Positions 1 through 12,200 of a stretch of 64,000 nt of DNA are shown one piece after another. Within the stretch, counting starts at the first letter, position 1. Each line of letters starts with the position of its first letter. Source of the stretch: Paramecium octaurelia. Lineage: Eukaryota; Ciliophora; Oligohymenophorea; Peniculida; Parameciidae. The notes under the pieces are model-generated. The model was not told where the DNA came from. It did not search any database and saw only the letters and a program-made list of their open reading frames with translations. The stretch is from the NCBI GenBank assembly GCA_905182995.1, contig CAJJDP010000010.1, positions 594,583 through 658,582 of the forward strand, given 5' to 3'. Made by a program: the position numbers and the translations under genes.

Positions 1-18
1 TATTTATATTTTATTATT

Positions 19-1732
19 ATGGCTGCGGTATCTCAAAAGATCTTCAATAATTAATTTGTGATACAAAAGAAGATCTCCTCAGGTTCATTCGGCGTTGTGT
101 ATCAGGGATATGACTTAAGATCGTCAGAGCATGTGGCTATCAAAGTAGAGAAGCAAGAAATAGATGATTTATTTAGTTTAGACAGAGAAGTAGAGTGAAA
201 AATATTCTAAATTTAGATTCAAATACTGAGAAATCTACAGGGATTGCCGTAAGTTCCGAAACTGAAATGGGCTGGCAAAGATCAAGGGAACAATGTGATG
301 GTAATTCAATTATTGGGAAGAGATTTAACTCACTATTTAAGATAAAGGAAACGTTTTAGTTTGGCATGCGTTTTGGGTATAGCTGATTAGATGTTGACCA
401 TTCTCGAAGCTATTCATAGCAAGTAAACTTTTAATTCAAGAAAGGGGTATCATTCATCGAGACATTAAGCCAGAAAATATACTGGCAGGTAAGGATAGAG
501 AACAGAATACTATTTATCTTGTGGATTACGGAATCGCTAAGCAATTTAAAGACAAAGATGACAAACATATGTAAATCAACTTATTAAAATAAAAGTCCTT
601 ACATAGAAAATAAACCTTTTCTGGGAACATCCAGATACGCAAGCATAGCAGCTCACAAAGGCTAGGAATTATCAAGGAAGGATGATCTGGAATCATTAGG
701 ATATATGCTAATGTAATTGACATTGTAATATAGAGATTTTTATTGAAGGGAAGTTTACCCTGGTAGAACATAGGTTATAAAAATGAGGATGAGAAGGTAA
801 AGTTGGTAGGATTGATGAAAATGAGAATTACAGCATAAGAATTATGTTAAGATTTGCCAATTGAATTTATGCGATTCATAGATTTAGTTAAAAAAATGAG
901 TTATCGCGAAAAACCTGATTATAGGTAATCTTAAATTGAATATTAATTTAGATATTTTTAATAGTTGTTTTAAAGAGTCTCTATTTAATAACAGGTAGAG
1001 TATCGATTTGATTGGTATGATGAAAGCAATTTCGAGAAAAAGTCAGGGTCAACATCTCCTAAGAAATAGCAATCTATTAAAATTTTAGATTAATCATATT
1101 TGATTCAATAAATCTATTCGCCAAATAAAAAGAAGGCCAGTGAAGAATTCGATGACACTGGACCTTCTAAAAGAGAATCAAATGGAAGACCATCAATAAT
1201 TAATAATAATTCTAATAATCTACTTATGTGTGATAGTAGAATGAATCTGAAAAATAAAAGTGTTAGTTCATTCAATGAATCCAATTTGTAGTATAGTGAC
1301 ATATAACCTGATTTGAGTTGTCTCATAGCTTATTAAAGGAATCTAAGATATGGATCATTTCATAATGAAGCTGAACCTCAAAAACAACCTGATCGAAGCT
1401 CTTCGACTTAGGATAAACTAAAAGTTAAACACAAGTTAAGTTTGGATGTCAAACCGAATTGCTATAAATCTCTTGTTGAATTCTAATTAGGATTAATCAA
1501 CAATCCTTCGATTCTGGATTTTACAGTAAATAGTCAGAATTAATTGAATGAAGACGAAAGTCCATGTCTTGATGATAAATTTAACGTACTAAAAGTCAGC
1601 TCAGTTGACAAGTAATATCATTTTTCATAATCTTAGTAAATTCAAAAACCCAATCCAACTCTTTAGATTAAATTTGAAAGAAAGATCGAGTATTAAAAAT
1701 AATTGAATAAACTTTATATTTATATATTATGA
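19..1732 (+). CDS. casein kinase 1-like protein kinase
   Basis: Serine/threonine kinase of the CK1 group, about 538 residues. The glycine loop ([12 protein letters not shown]) is near residue 20, the catalytic HRDIKPEN follows, then VDYG in place of DFG and the CK1-typical [10 protein letters not shown] motif. After about residue 300 comes a long low-complexity tail rich in Ser, Asn and Gln, as in many ciliate CK1 paralogues. Four short introns (190-216, 423-444, 571-595, 713-735) restore the frame; with these removed the length divides by three. The start is the first ATG, 18 bases into the window. The stop lies one base from the stop of the convergent gene on the minus strand. Family assignment is secure; the substrate cannot be told. 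Confidence 0.93.
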
Positions 1733-1733
1733 A

Positions 1734-3409
1734 TCAACCCTCATAGTATGGTTATGCATAACCACCCAAAGTGCTTCTCTTCCATGATCTATTGTAATGA
1801 GCAACAGCATCTAACAAGTGAGTTGGTCCCCATACTACAACAGAAATATCCTATTAAATATTTAAACAGTATGATTACTTTATCCCAGAAGTGTCTTGTA
1901 GCAACTCTAGTCAAATGGCCAGCATCAAGAGCAGAGATTCTTCTAGCAAATTCACTTCTTGGCACTCTTCTTCCCCAATAGCTAAATCTTACTGGAATAT
2001 TGATACAAAACTTATTAAGCAATTTCTCTTGATTATTTGGCTGAACTTTCTTAACTCAATAATTCATTAAACACTTTAGCTCTAGCTCTGAAAACTTCAA
2101 CTTATCCTACGGACGAAGCATAATCAGATAAAACCATTTGACTGACGTATGCCATTTATGTTGCAAAGACTTCATTACCAATCAAGTAATTTCCAAAAAG
2201 ACCTGTGTCTGAATATGCATAATAAACGCATCTTTAGTATGTAACATCTGGTAATCCACCGAGAAGTGAATGCATAGTGTTATATTATCTACTTGGAGCA
2301 TTCAAATGGAAGCCTGTGTGTTTGTCAGCTCTATAATCACCAATAAGTCTTTAGAAATAATGGAGAGCAAAAACATCGGGGTGGTTCCATCCTGGAGCAT
2401 CAAAGAATACACCCACATTTAAGTTAGTTAATTCATCGTCTTTCATTAACTAAATCATTAATCAAATGTGAATACCATAATAGATGGAGTAGCATGTGGT
2501 TTTTCTGAATTAGGTACTTCAGTTGGAGCAGATGTTCCTAATCCTTTGAATGACTTATTGACTGCAGAAACCAAATCTTCATGGTTAACATTACCAGCAG
2601 CTGAGACAACAACATTGGGTGCAACAAAATTGGCTTTGTGGAATTATCTTATTTGTTCTTCTGTAACATTTGGAATATTATCTCTAATTCCTGCTGTAGG
2701 TTAACCAAGATAATGATCTCTGTAATTTGTATAATGAGCAGCCTCAGCAACTACTCTGTATTAATCGTTGATGCTAACTGATTCTCTATAAATTCCTTCT
2801 CTTTCAGCTTCAATTTGAGCTGGAGAATATAAAGAATTTGTCAAAATGTCTCCTAAAAAAGAAACTGCTCTCTCAAGTTCTGATGGCAAGAACGTAAGAG
2901 TGTAAGTCTATAATTCTCTGCCTTATTTAACTTTTAATGATCCTCCCAAGTAATCGATTTCTGCTTCAACTTATTCTCTTGATTTTGTTGTTGTGCCCTA
3001 GCATATAAATTTATTCCTACTCTTAAATTTAACTTTGAAATGAAGTTTGACACTCCAGAACTTTCTAAGGTTTCAAATCTTGATCCTGCTTTTACAGCTA
3101 CTGTAATTGAAGCTAATGGCGAATTGTATAATTCAGACACTACTCTGAGACCATTATCTAATTGAGTCAAGGCTTAAGCTTAAAAAAAAATGTACTTGAA
3201 TGTCTATCGTATTTCAAAGCCTCAGGAATTTCCCCTGTTGGCAATTCTCCAAAGTCCACTAATGCTGATTTAGAAAATTGCAATTGGAAATTTCTCTCTA
3301 CTTTAGTCTATTGAGCTTAAGTTGTTGGGGCCTTCTTTCCTGATACGCTTTCAGCTGTACAAAACTAAGCCAATTTGCGCAGAGAAGTCAATCTTTTTCT
3401 TAAGAGCAT
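1734..3409 (-). CDS. mitochondrial processing peptidase / complex III core-like protein (M16 family), zinc site lost
   Basis: M16-type protein of about 516 residues, like MPP-beta and cytochrome bc1 core subunits. The N terminus (MLLRKRLTSLRKLAQF) is basic and amphipathic like a mitochondrial targeting peptide. The domain begins at TQLDNGLRVVSE and has the typical SREQVEAEIDYLGG stretch and the C-terminal YWGRRVPRSEFARRI and VVWGPTHLL segments. The inverted zinc motif expected in an active subunit, HFLEH followed by F-K-G-T, is here NFISK-LNLRGT, so both His and the Glu are replaced. That suggests a non-catalytic core or alpha-like role in the inner membrane. Five introns fit, including 1851-1878; the spliced length divides by three. 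Alpha, beta or core-1 identity needs a phylogeny. Confidence 0.9.
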
Positions 3410-3621
3410 ATCTCAATTAATTTATTTATATTTGAAATAGGATTAAACTTAAGACATCAATATTCTTTAATATTATAATTACTTATAATGCTACCTTACA
3501 AAAGAATTAAATTCCTACATTTGATTGATTTATGAGATTCTTATTCTATTAAAGAGAAGCTTTATATAAATGTTGCCATAATATTAACATAAAAAATTCA
3601 CACTGTTTTATTATTTTTGTT

Positions 3622-4133
3622 TCAAATATTGATGAATGCTCGTTGATCTAAAAATAAACATATTAAATACCTTTAATTAATGCACTATATTAGGCTACTA
3701 ACAGTATTATTAGATTAGGAATATCCAAATATTCAGCTGATGAAAGTAATTCCAAGACCTTCTTCTCATTTGTCATCTCTTTAAATAACTCTTTAAATTG
3801 CTCTGAGTTTTTTAGACTAAAAGATTACTTTTATAATTACTCTTCCAAATCATTTACGATTTTTCCTTCCTGGCCTTTAAAAATTTCATTCATTTAAGCT
3901 AGAAAATGACAAAGATTATCAAATTCTTCTTCTGTCATATCCAATTCTATGGATTCTCCTTTTGTGTTTATCTCATGAATCATTTTAAGGAATCGGGAAT
4001 TGTCGAAGGCAAGACTCTTTACAATATCTTTAATTTCGGATTTATTCCTAAATTTCACTTAAAATGAAATTAATTTCGTCTCTTCAATCCCTTTATTATC
4101 GATATTATTGAATGATTTCTAATTTTATTACAT
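3622..4133 (-). CDS. Skp1-like protein, copy 1
   Basis: Protein of 162 residues. The C-terminal part (KKVLELLSSAEYLDIPNLI) matches the Skp1 signature LFELILAANYLDIKGLLD, the F-box-binding end of the fold; the N-terminal half has the length and pattern of a POZ domain. Skp1 proteins link F-box substrate receptors to cullin-1 ubiquitin ligases. One 23-nt intron (3648-3670) near the 3' end gives the ending KDQRAFINI; without splicing the frame would run on. It is diverged from canonical Skp1: the acidic and KTPEEIR segments are not visible, so elongin-C-like or other POZ adaptors are alternatives. A second Skp1-like gene lies 12 kb away at 15954. Confidence 0.72.
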
Positions 4134-4230
4134 AATTTTTTAGCATAAATATACGATTTATATTTTAATTTCTCAATTTTAATAGAGATATAGTTAACAG
4201 TGCTGTAAATTAATATAGTTTCAGTCTATA

Positions 4231-5577
4231 AGTAGTATAATATTAAAAAATATATGCTTTTTAAAATAACTTAAAGTCTTTTTTTTGTTCAATAATAATA
4301 TTTATAAACAAGAATTTAAATTATTAAATAAAATGCTCAGCCAAAAATATTGATGGTTATATTTATAAGAAACATTATTTACACTTTGGTAGTAAGCAAT
4401 TGAGTATATCTTTGACTAGAAATATTAATTCAAATATAAAATATTAAAAAGTCTATAAGTAATAGCCTTAAATAATATCAAAGTTTTGTAATCGAAATTT
4501 ATAAACTCAATTAACAATTAATACTACATGTAATATCCTTTAATTTTAATATAAAATATTGCTGTTAAGAAAACCTAGAGTGGACTATATAAAATTAAAA
4601 TTGGCAGACGAAATTAAGAATTTTATTAAGATTTTTCACACGACAATTAAGTATGAGGTATTAATTTAAAAATTGGTGAGTGATCAAATAAAAATCAAAC
4701 TAATTGGAGTTATTATCTATTGTTCTATTCAATATTAAAGTTTTAGACACTCACTACAAGAACATTAATCTTGAATGTTTAAGTATATTTGATGAGGAGA
4801 ATAAAAGTCAACAAACGAGGATCTAAAGTATTTTTTTTGGAATTCATTTTTTTTTATACCACTATCTATATCTTTAAGGTTATTGTTATAATTAACAAAT
4901 TAATGCGGTATTCTAGGTTTAGTTTTCTAATGCATTTCATCAATTTCCTATTTTTTGTATGAGTTTTTGAATTTACTGTTAGATTTTTCTGTAATACTTT
5001 TAAAACCACTTTCATGCAGAAATAAAGGAGGAATATACGCACTTTTTAAATTAATAATAGCCTTTTTGTCAGCTAAACTTGTGAAATCAGATATTTTTCT
5101 TCGATATTACTTTGGACTTCCATTATTTGATTGATTAAGCCTATTCATAGGACTGTCAAATCCACTTAAATATAATTATTAATAATACTATAATGAATTG
5201 AATCTAAAAGATGATTCCCTATTTATTATTTCACTATTTTCAGGGATGAATATAGAATGCTTTTATTAACTCACAGGATGTTCATCAATATCTTAAAACA
5301 TATCATCATGAATTTACAAAATAACTTCATTTAAAAAATCGAAAGGCAGTTCCCCATACTCTTCATTTTAGAGAACTATTAATTAATTAATATTTTCACA
5401 AGAATGGCTTTTTAGACCAACTTTTCTTTTATTTTGTTTTCGATCAGCCATAATTCTAAAAATGCTTTTTTATTTGTTTGTTTTAATAGGTACAGTTTAA
5501 TTTAATGGGCTTTCATTTTTTTCTTAATCAGAATCTTGGATTAGATTTTTGAAAATATTAGTTATTTAAATCTTCTT
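4231..5577. repeat. first copy of a 1347-bp exact duplication
   Basis: This segment recurs at 5579-6925 with a constant offset of 1348. The stretches I compared at the start, middle and end are identical. The copies are separated only by one N at 5578. The segment holds 3' flank (4231-4728) and the last 849 bases of the K+ channel gene, cut at its right edge. Perfect identity including non-coding DNA, plus the N at the junction, indicates two overlapping contigs joined without merging rather than a biological repeat. Confidence 0.95.
4729..5577 (-). pseudogene. truncated duplicate of the K+ channel 3' end (probable assembly copy)
   Basis: Reads the same as the C-terminal tail of the channel gene at 6077-8065 and ends at the same TGA, but lacks the membrane part because the duplicated block stops at the N. 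There is no start codon or domain of its own. It should not be counted as a gene unless the duplication is shown to be real. Confidence 0.85.
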
Positions 5578-5578
5578 N
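5578..5578. other. single-N assembly junction
   Basis: The only ambiguous base in the window. It lies exactly between the two copies of the 1347-bp block and marks a scaffold join. Confidence 0.97.
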
Positions 5579-6925
5579 AGTAGTATAATATTAAAAAATA
5601 TATGCTTTTTAAAATAACTTAAAGTCTTTTTTTTGTTCAATAATAATATTTATAAACAAGAATTTAAATTATTAAATAAAATGCTCAGCCAAAAATATTG
5701 ATGGTTATATTTATAAGAAACATTATTTACACTTTGGTAGTAAGCAATTGAGTATATCTTTGACTAGAAATATTAATTCAAATATAAAATATTAAAAAGT
5801 CTATAAGTAATAGCCTTAAATAATATCAAAGTTTTGTAATCGAAATTTATAAACTCAATTAACAATTAATACTACATGTAATATCCTTTAATTTTAATAT
5901 AAAATATTGCTGTTAAGAAAACCTAGAGTGGACTATATAAAATTAAAATTGGCAGACGAAATTAAGAATTTTATTAAGATTTTTCACACGACAATTAAGT
6001 ATGAGGTATTAATTTAAAAATTGGTGAGTGATCAAATAAAAATCAAACTAATTGGAGTTATTATCTATTGTTCTATTCAATATTAAAGTTTTAGACACTC
6101 ACTACAAGAACATTAATCTTGAATGTTTAAGTATATTTGATGAGGAGAATAAAAGTCAACAAACGAGGATCTAAAGTATTTTTTTTGGAATTCATTTTTT
6201 TTTATACCACTATCTATATCTTTAAGGTTATTGTTATAATTAACAAATTAATGCGGTATTCTAGGTTTAGTTTTCTAATGCATTTCATCAATTTCCTATT
6301 TTTTGTATGAGTTTTTGAATTTACTGTTAGATTTTTCTGTAATACTTTTAAAACCACTTTCATGCAGAAATAAAGGAGGAATATACGCACTTTTTAAATT
6401 AATAATAGCCTTTTTGTCAGCTAAACTTGTGAAATCAGATATTTTTCTTCGATATTACTTTGGACTTCCATTATTTGATTGATTAAGCCTATTCATAGGA
6501 CTGTCAAATCCACTTAAATATAATTATTAATAATACTATAATGAATTGAATCTAAAAGATGATTCCCTATTTATTATTTCACTATTTTCAGGGATGAATA
6601 TAGAATGCTTTTATTAACTCACAGGATGTTCATCAATATCTTAAAACATATCATCATGAATTTACAAAATAACTTCATTTAAAAAATCGAAAGGCAGTTC
6701 CCCATACTCTTCATTTTAGAGAACTATTAATTAATTAATATTTTCACAAGAATGGCTTTTTAGACCAACTTTTCTTTTATTTTGTTTTCGATCAGCCATA
6801 ATTCTAAAAATGCTTTTTTATTTGTTTGTTTTAATAGGTACAGTTTAATTTAATGGGCTTTCATTTTTTTCTTAATCAGAATCTTGGATTAGATTTTTGA
6901 AAATATTAGTTATTTAAATCTTCTT
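5579..6925. repeat. second copy of the 1347-bp exact duplication
   Basis: Continues without a break into the rest of the K+ channel gene on its right, so this copy is the genuine context for that gene. Positions 5579-6076 are AT-rich 3' flank with no coding signal. The left flank of the genuine locus is probably the sequence ending at 4230. Confidence 0.95.
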
Positions 6926-8065
6926 TTTGGCTCTCATCAATTTATCATAGAGATTAGCCTTAACTAATAAAACATTCTATTTATTTAGTAATGGCGAATT
7001 TAAATTATCAAGAAGTTAATCTGCATCATCATTTACTGACAGAAATAATCTTTTCAAATCTTGTGTAAGTTCCTTTGCCATCTTATTGCTTTTATTTAAT
7101 AAATCCTAGATCTCTTTATTTCTTTATTCAATAATTTGTAATCTTTGATTAAAGAAACTGAATTCTTTATTTTTTATTGAGTCTCTCCTTCCAGATCTCA
7201 TCCCCTTTTTAAGTAAGCTAATCTATTCAGCTTCTTTTTTGCTCCCATAAAGTTCTTAAAATTCTATATTGAGAATAGCCACAGGCAGTGAGAAGATAAC
7301 TGTATTTGCCATTAATGCCATAATGCAAGTTACTATTATACCAATAATAGATTTTGGAACATAATCTCCATATCCAACAGTTGTCATAGTGACAATCCCT
7401 AACCAAACTGCATTTTGTATTTCTAAATCATTTTCTGTATGCTCCGAATAATATAATACAATGGCATAAGCAAGAGTTATTTATAAGAAGGCTATGATTA
7501 AGAAGTAAAACTGAGAAATGCAATCTGCTACACTTTTATACAGAATTTCTACTCCTTTTAAGTATCTCTTTATTTTTAATATTCTTATCACTTTAAACAA
7601 TTTCAAAATTCTAAATCCATTTAATGCAGTTTTACCATACACCAATGAAATTATACTAAGCGGAGCTATTGATAACAGGTCTATAATTAATTATTTATCT
7701 ACCTATAATATTCATATGCTAAAATAAAAATGTCTTTAGGGGATACCCATAGACAGTATAAGTTGACAATCGAAGTACATATTCAATAGCAAAAACAACA
7801 AAAATAAGGATTTCACAATTATTGCTTAAATCATTATAGGTTTAATTACTAGTTCAGATTAATGCATATACTTGTCAAATAGCGAATCACAAAGTATTTA
7901 AACTTAAGATAGCAATATAGTAAAACAAACAATAAATTATATTAACCCTGCTAATCTACTTGATGAAGGATCTTCTAATAGGATAAATAATATTTTTCTA
8001 AATTAGTTCAACTATTCTTTGAAATCGTTATTCTTAACCTAGATTTCTTTTTGTGGTACATGCAT
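6077..8065 (-). CDS. voltage-gated potassium channel subunit
   Basis: About 647 residues with six membrane segments. S1 starts near residue 40, S2 reads ILIFVVFAIEYVLRL, and S4 (about residues 137-158) has regularly spaced Arg/Lys (GFRILKLFKVIRILKIKRYL). The pore follows, with filter TVGYGD near residue 213 and S6 (IIGIIVTCIMALMANTVIF). The long cytoplasmic tail from about residue 277 is rich in Asn, Gln and Lys, with a coiled-coil stretch; no cyclic-nucleotide or ankyrin domain is obvious. Two introns (7681-7702 inside S3 and 7849-7871 between S1 and S2) restore the frame, and the length then divides by three. Paramecium has very many K+ channel genes, which control membrane potential and ciliary beating. 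The last 849 coding bases lie in the duplicated block. Confidence 0.93.
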
Positions 8066-8217
8066 AATATAAATTTAATCTAATAATATAAAAATTAATT
8101 GAAAATTTATCTTCACTAATTTTAATCCAAAGAGGGTTTTTTCAAAAGAATACTCATAAGTAGAGAATGCAACTAATTACTAAATTATTTTTTATTTATA
8201 CTTACAGATAAAATCTG

Positions 8218-9155
8218 ATGCAATTTCCAAAATCAATGAAACAGCATAGAATTAAAACTAATTTAAATAAAGTAAGAAGCTCTTGTGTTTATGATAATTT
8301 ATAAATATAAAACTCATTTTTTTAAGTTAAGTAATTAAGAAATTTAATTTATTCTGAGCCTAAGATAATAACTAATATAATGTATTTTAATAAAACAAGA
8401 CCTTAATTAATGTATCAAATACTTTATAATAATCAAAAGAATGATATTATAAATTTTTTATGATTTAAATATCACCAACAAAAAGAAATAAAAATTATTC
8501 AAAACAGATGAAAACATATTTTTAGATTAGACAGTCATCTCTTAAAAACCTCAGAGATTTTATGGATTGGTTATTCATGAACTCTTAATAATATTATATA
8601 TAACAATTATCTACAATCTTTCGATTTAGTGTATTGATTTTTGTATTAGAAAAGCTTAGAAACCAATCCTTGAAAGAAAATGGAAATTGTTCCATAGATT
8701 GGTAGGATCATAAAAAAATAAGAATATGAAATGCAAAAAGTGGATTTTGTATAATTAATATAATTATTAAAGTTAATGATGACCTCGACATAATCATAAT
8801 TTAATTTCATAAGGAAACAGATTCCAAAAGCTCCTAATTCTCGATAATTCAGTAGAGAAAAGAGTTAACCAATATTGAATCCTATAACCCCAACTGTATG
8901 AATGATGTTTATACATAAAAGGCGAAGTTTCGCATTCATCATAATAATCAGTTTTTAAATAGAGAGAAGATGCAAAAAACTAGCAACAACTTTTTTAATA
9001 ACACGGCTGAAAGTACAAAAATAACAAAAGCTTAGAATTAATCACTTCTTCGAAAACCAGAAGCTGATTATAAATAATTGATATTTGATAAAGAGGATTT
9101 AGAAGAAGAACAGCAATTCTAAGTACTTTGCTAAACTTTGGATAAAATTTTGTGA
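8218..9155 (+). CDS. uncharacterised protein, exon structure unresolved
   Basis: Coding-like sequence starting MQFPKSMKQHRIKTNLNKV and ending EEEQQFQVLCQTLDKIL before TGA. One hydrophobic run (LLIILYITIIYNLSI) could be a membrane segment. The first intron (8412-8439) is convincing. In the middle, the best frame (KENGNCSIDWQDHKKIRI, then NAKSGFCIINIIIKVNDDLD) contains an in-frame TGA near 8728. It disappears only if a 39-nt intron is assumed, longer than the others here. The middle part faintly recalls PAS-type sensor segments, but I would not assign a function. Another in-frame ATG lies at 8167. The gene may be intact with an unusual intron, or a recent pseudogene. Confidence 0.55.
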
Positions 9156-9253
9156 TTTTTTAGCAAAATAAAACTGTTTTTTAATTTAAACTCAAGCCAT
9201 TCATTTTTTTTCATTTGTTTTATTTAATAAATTTATTTCAAAATATTTTTATA

Positions 9254-12200
9254 ATGTACAGAAATTATGATCCAACTGCCTCGCCAGCACTTTCACACTA
9301 ATCGCAGGATGATTACGAATAAAAAATCAAATAACTGCTGAGAGCTAATGATAAACTTGTATGTATTGAACTCATTATTAGAATGCTGTTGTTAGAGAAG
9401 CACTCGCTGAGAATGAATAGCTAAAGGGAAACATAGATGTGCTCTACAAAGAAAATAAGGATCTTAACTAAGTCAACATTGAACTATGTGATTAACTTGA
9501 AAAAATAAAAAGAAATACAAGATAACATTCGATGCATGATAAGACTATAAACGATTATGAATAGGAAATCACATAGCTCAAATTATTGTTACAAGAAAAA
9601 TAAAAAGAGGTTAACTCTTTTAAAATAAGATATAATGAAGACTTACAAATAAAATTAGATATTGTGGATAAAGGAATTAATGTAAGATATATATTAAATA
9701 TATATTAGTCTAATAAATTGAAATAATTAGAGGAGTAAAACTAATAATTGATATAGGAATTAGATTTGATAACCAAAAGACTATTAGAGAGAGATAATGC
9801 TTAAGGGAATGTTGATTATGAAGAATTATTGAGAGAAAGAGATTAAGAAATAGAAATTCTAACTTAATAAATCATCCAAATTTCTAATAATAAATAAGTC
9901 AAACAATTTGATCCAAGTAGCGACAAGAAATAAATAACTGAGACTGAGGAATATTATGGCTAAATAATAAAAGAATTATAAGAGAAAATCGAATAATTAA
10001 GAATAATAATTATAGAGAAAGATGATTAATTGAATTAAGGTTAAAATCAAAATGTGCTAATTGAGATGGAAACATTATAAGTTTAATTGGTATAATACAA
10101 AATAGAAATAGAAGGATATAAAACTAGGATGTAATATATTCAAAACGAATTATCAGAGAAGGATCATTTGATTGAAGACTTATAGAATATTATTAAAGAT
10201 TTAACCAAAAAACTTTAAAATAAATAAACAAATGATAATTAGAATCCTAATTAACGAAATCCAGGAGAAGCAACAAAAAATGCTGCTGATGTCTTCTAAG
10301 AAGATGAAGATAATTAAGACAATTCTGATTAGAAAGAACAAAATGAGAAAAAGAAAAAGAAACACAGCTTGGAAGGAGCAAAAAAAAAAGATGATGAAGA
10401 CTCAACTAAAGAACTTTAGAAAATTATTGCCAATTTGAAAGCAGAAAATTAAAAACTGTAATAAGAATTGAATTAAGCAATGTTCAAAATAAACCAATAA
10501 GAAGCTCTATTAAATGAATAAGACAAGCAATTGAGTTTACTGGAGTTAAGAGAAAAAGAAATTAGGCAATTAAAGGATCAGTTAAACAAATAATATAAAC
10601 TAGAATAAGAGAATAAATAATTAGAAAAGAAAGTTGGAGAGTTAGAATTAAAAGTTTAAGATTTAATGCATGAAGTTGAAAACCACGACTCTGATAACAA
10701 ACTGAATTAGAAAAGTTAATAAAAGAAAGAGGCTGAATACTAAAAGGCACTCTAAAAATAAAAGGATGAACTATTAGCTAATTAAAAGAAGATAGATTAA
10801 ATCAATAAGCAAATGCAAGATGAAATTAACTTTTTCGAAGATTAAATGAAAGATCTACAAGAATCTCTTAAAGTAAAAGATCAAGAAGTTAAGAAACTCT
10901 AAGAATAAATTAAGGAGCTAACTAAAGCCTTAGAGAAGAGCAATGCTCAAAGTGATCAAATTGAAAAGTTGCATTAAGAAGCTAATTCTTAAGCATAACA
11001 ATTAGAGGAGCTTGAATAAAAGGTCTAATCACAAGAGTATGACATCAAGACTAAAGAGCAGGAAATCAAGAGACTTAAAGAAAAGAATAGGGATTTGCAA
11101 TTATACTAATTAAAACTAAAAGATTATGAAGAGAATATTAATAAATTAAAAGAAGAAATCGATAAACTTAATTAGATTGACAAGCAATAATAGGAAGACA
11201 TTTACAAACTAGAGTAGAGTAATAAAACTAAGGAGTATTAGTTAACCAAATACTAAGAATAAACCAGAGAAATGACTAATAAAGTAAAGGAGATAAATGA
11301 AGAAAAAACTGTTGAAATGAGAAAATACTTGATACAGAATGAAGAGTTATAGGAACAAATTAGAATTCTTGAAATTGAAGTTAAAAAGCTATAAAGCAAT
11401 ATTTAAGGTAATTAAAGAACTCCAGAAAGAACAACAAAGTTATAATAGGAATTGGATGAGTAATATGACAAATTAAATTAATAAATAGGAGAAAATGGAG
11501 ATCTTAAAATTTAGATATAACATCTTTAGACATAAATCAAATTAAAAGATTAAGATGTTAAGAAGTTATAAGAAAAACTATAAGAAGTTTAATAAGATTA
11601 AAACAAAGCAAATGATTTAATTAAGGAAATTCAAGAACTAAATCAATAGATAAGTAAACTTGAATAAAGTAATAAGTAACTCTAAGATTAAATTAACAAA
11701 TTAGAAAATCTTATTAAGTAAAAAGATTAATAATTGAAAAACCATGAACACGAAAAAGAATCTTGGAAGGATAACCTGACCAATTTGGAAAACAAAATTG
11801 AAGAACTTGAAACATAATAAATAAGAGAATTATAACAGTAAGATAAATTAAATAAAGAAATTATAAAAAAATTAGAAAATCAATTAAAATAAAAGGAACA
11901 CGAATTAAAAAAATTGTAAGATGAGAATAGATTATAGTAAGAGAAGATTTTGAGTTTGGAATCAATGGTCGAATAAATTAATGATTAATACCATACTTCT
12001 TAGCAGTAATTAAATGAAATTCAATTGAAATTTTAATTAACAATCAGAGAAAAGGAATTTGAAATTACTAAATTGAAATAGCAATTAGGCAGTCAGAAAT
12101 CTCCTGAAATATAAGCAGAAATCGATTAATTACATCAGTAAATAATTGAGAAGGAGACAGAAATAATAAAAGTGAGAGAAGATACATCAGAATTGTAATA

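Noticed and set aside
4231-6925. Biological tandem duplication or transposon
   Set aside because: No inverted repeats, target-site duplication or mobile-element gene; exact identity and the N at the joint point to assembly.
10232-10438. Lys/Met-rich frame inside the giant coiled-coil gene
   Set aside because: Out-of-frame shadow; the true frame reads Glu/Asp/Gln-rich sequence without interruption.
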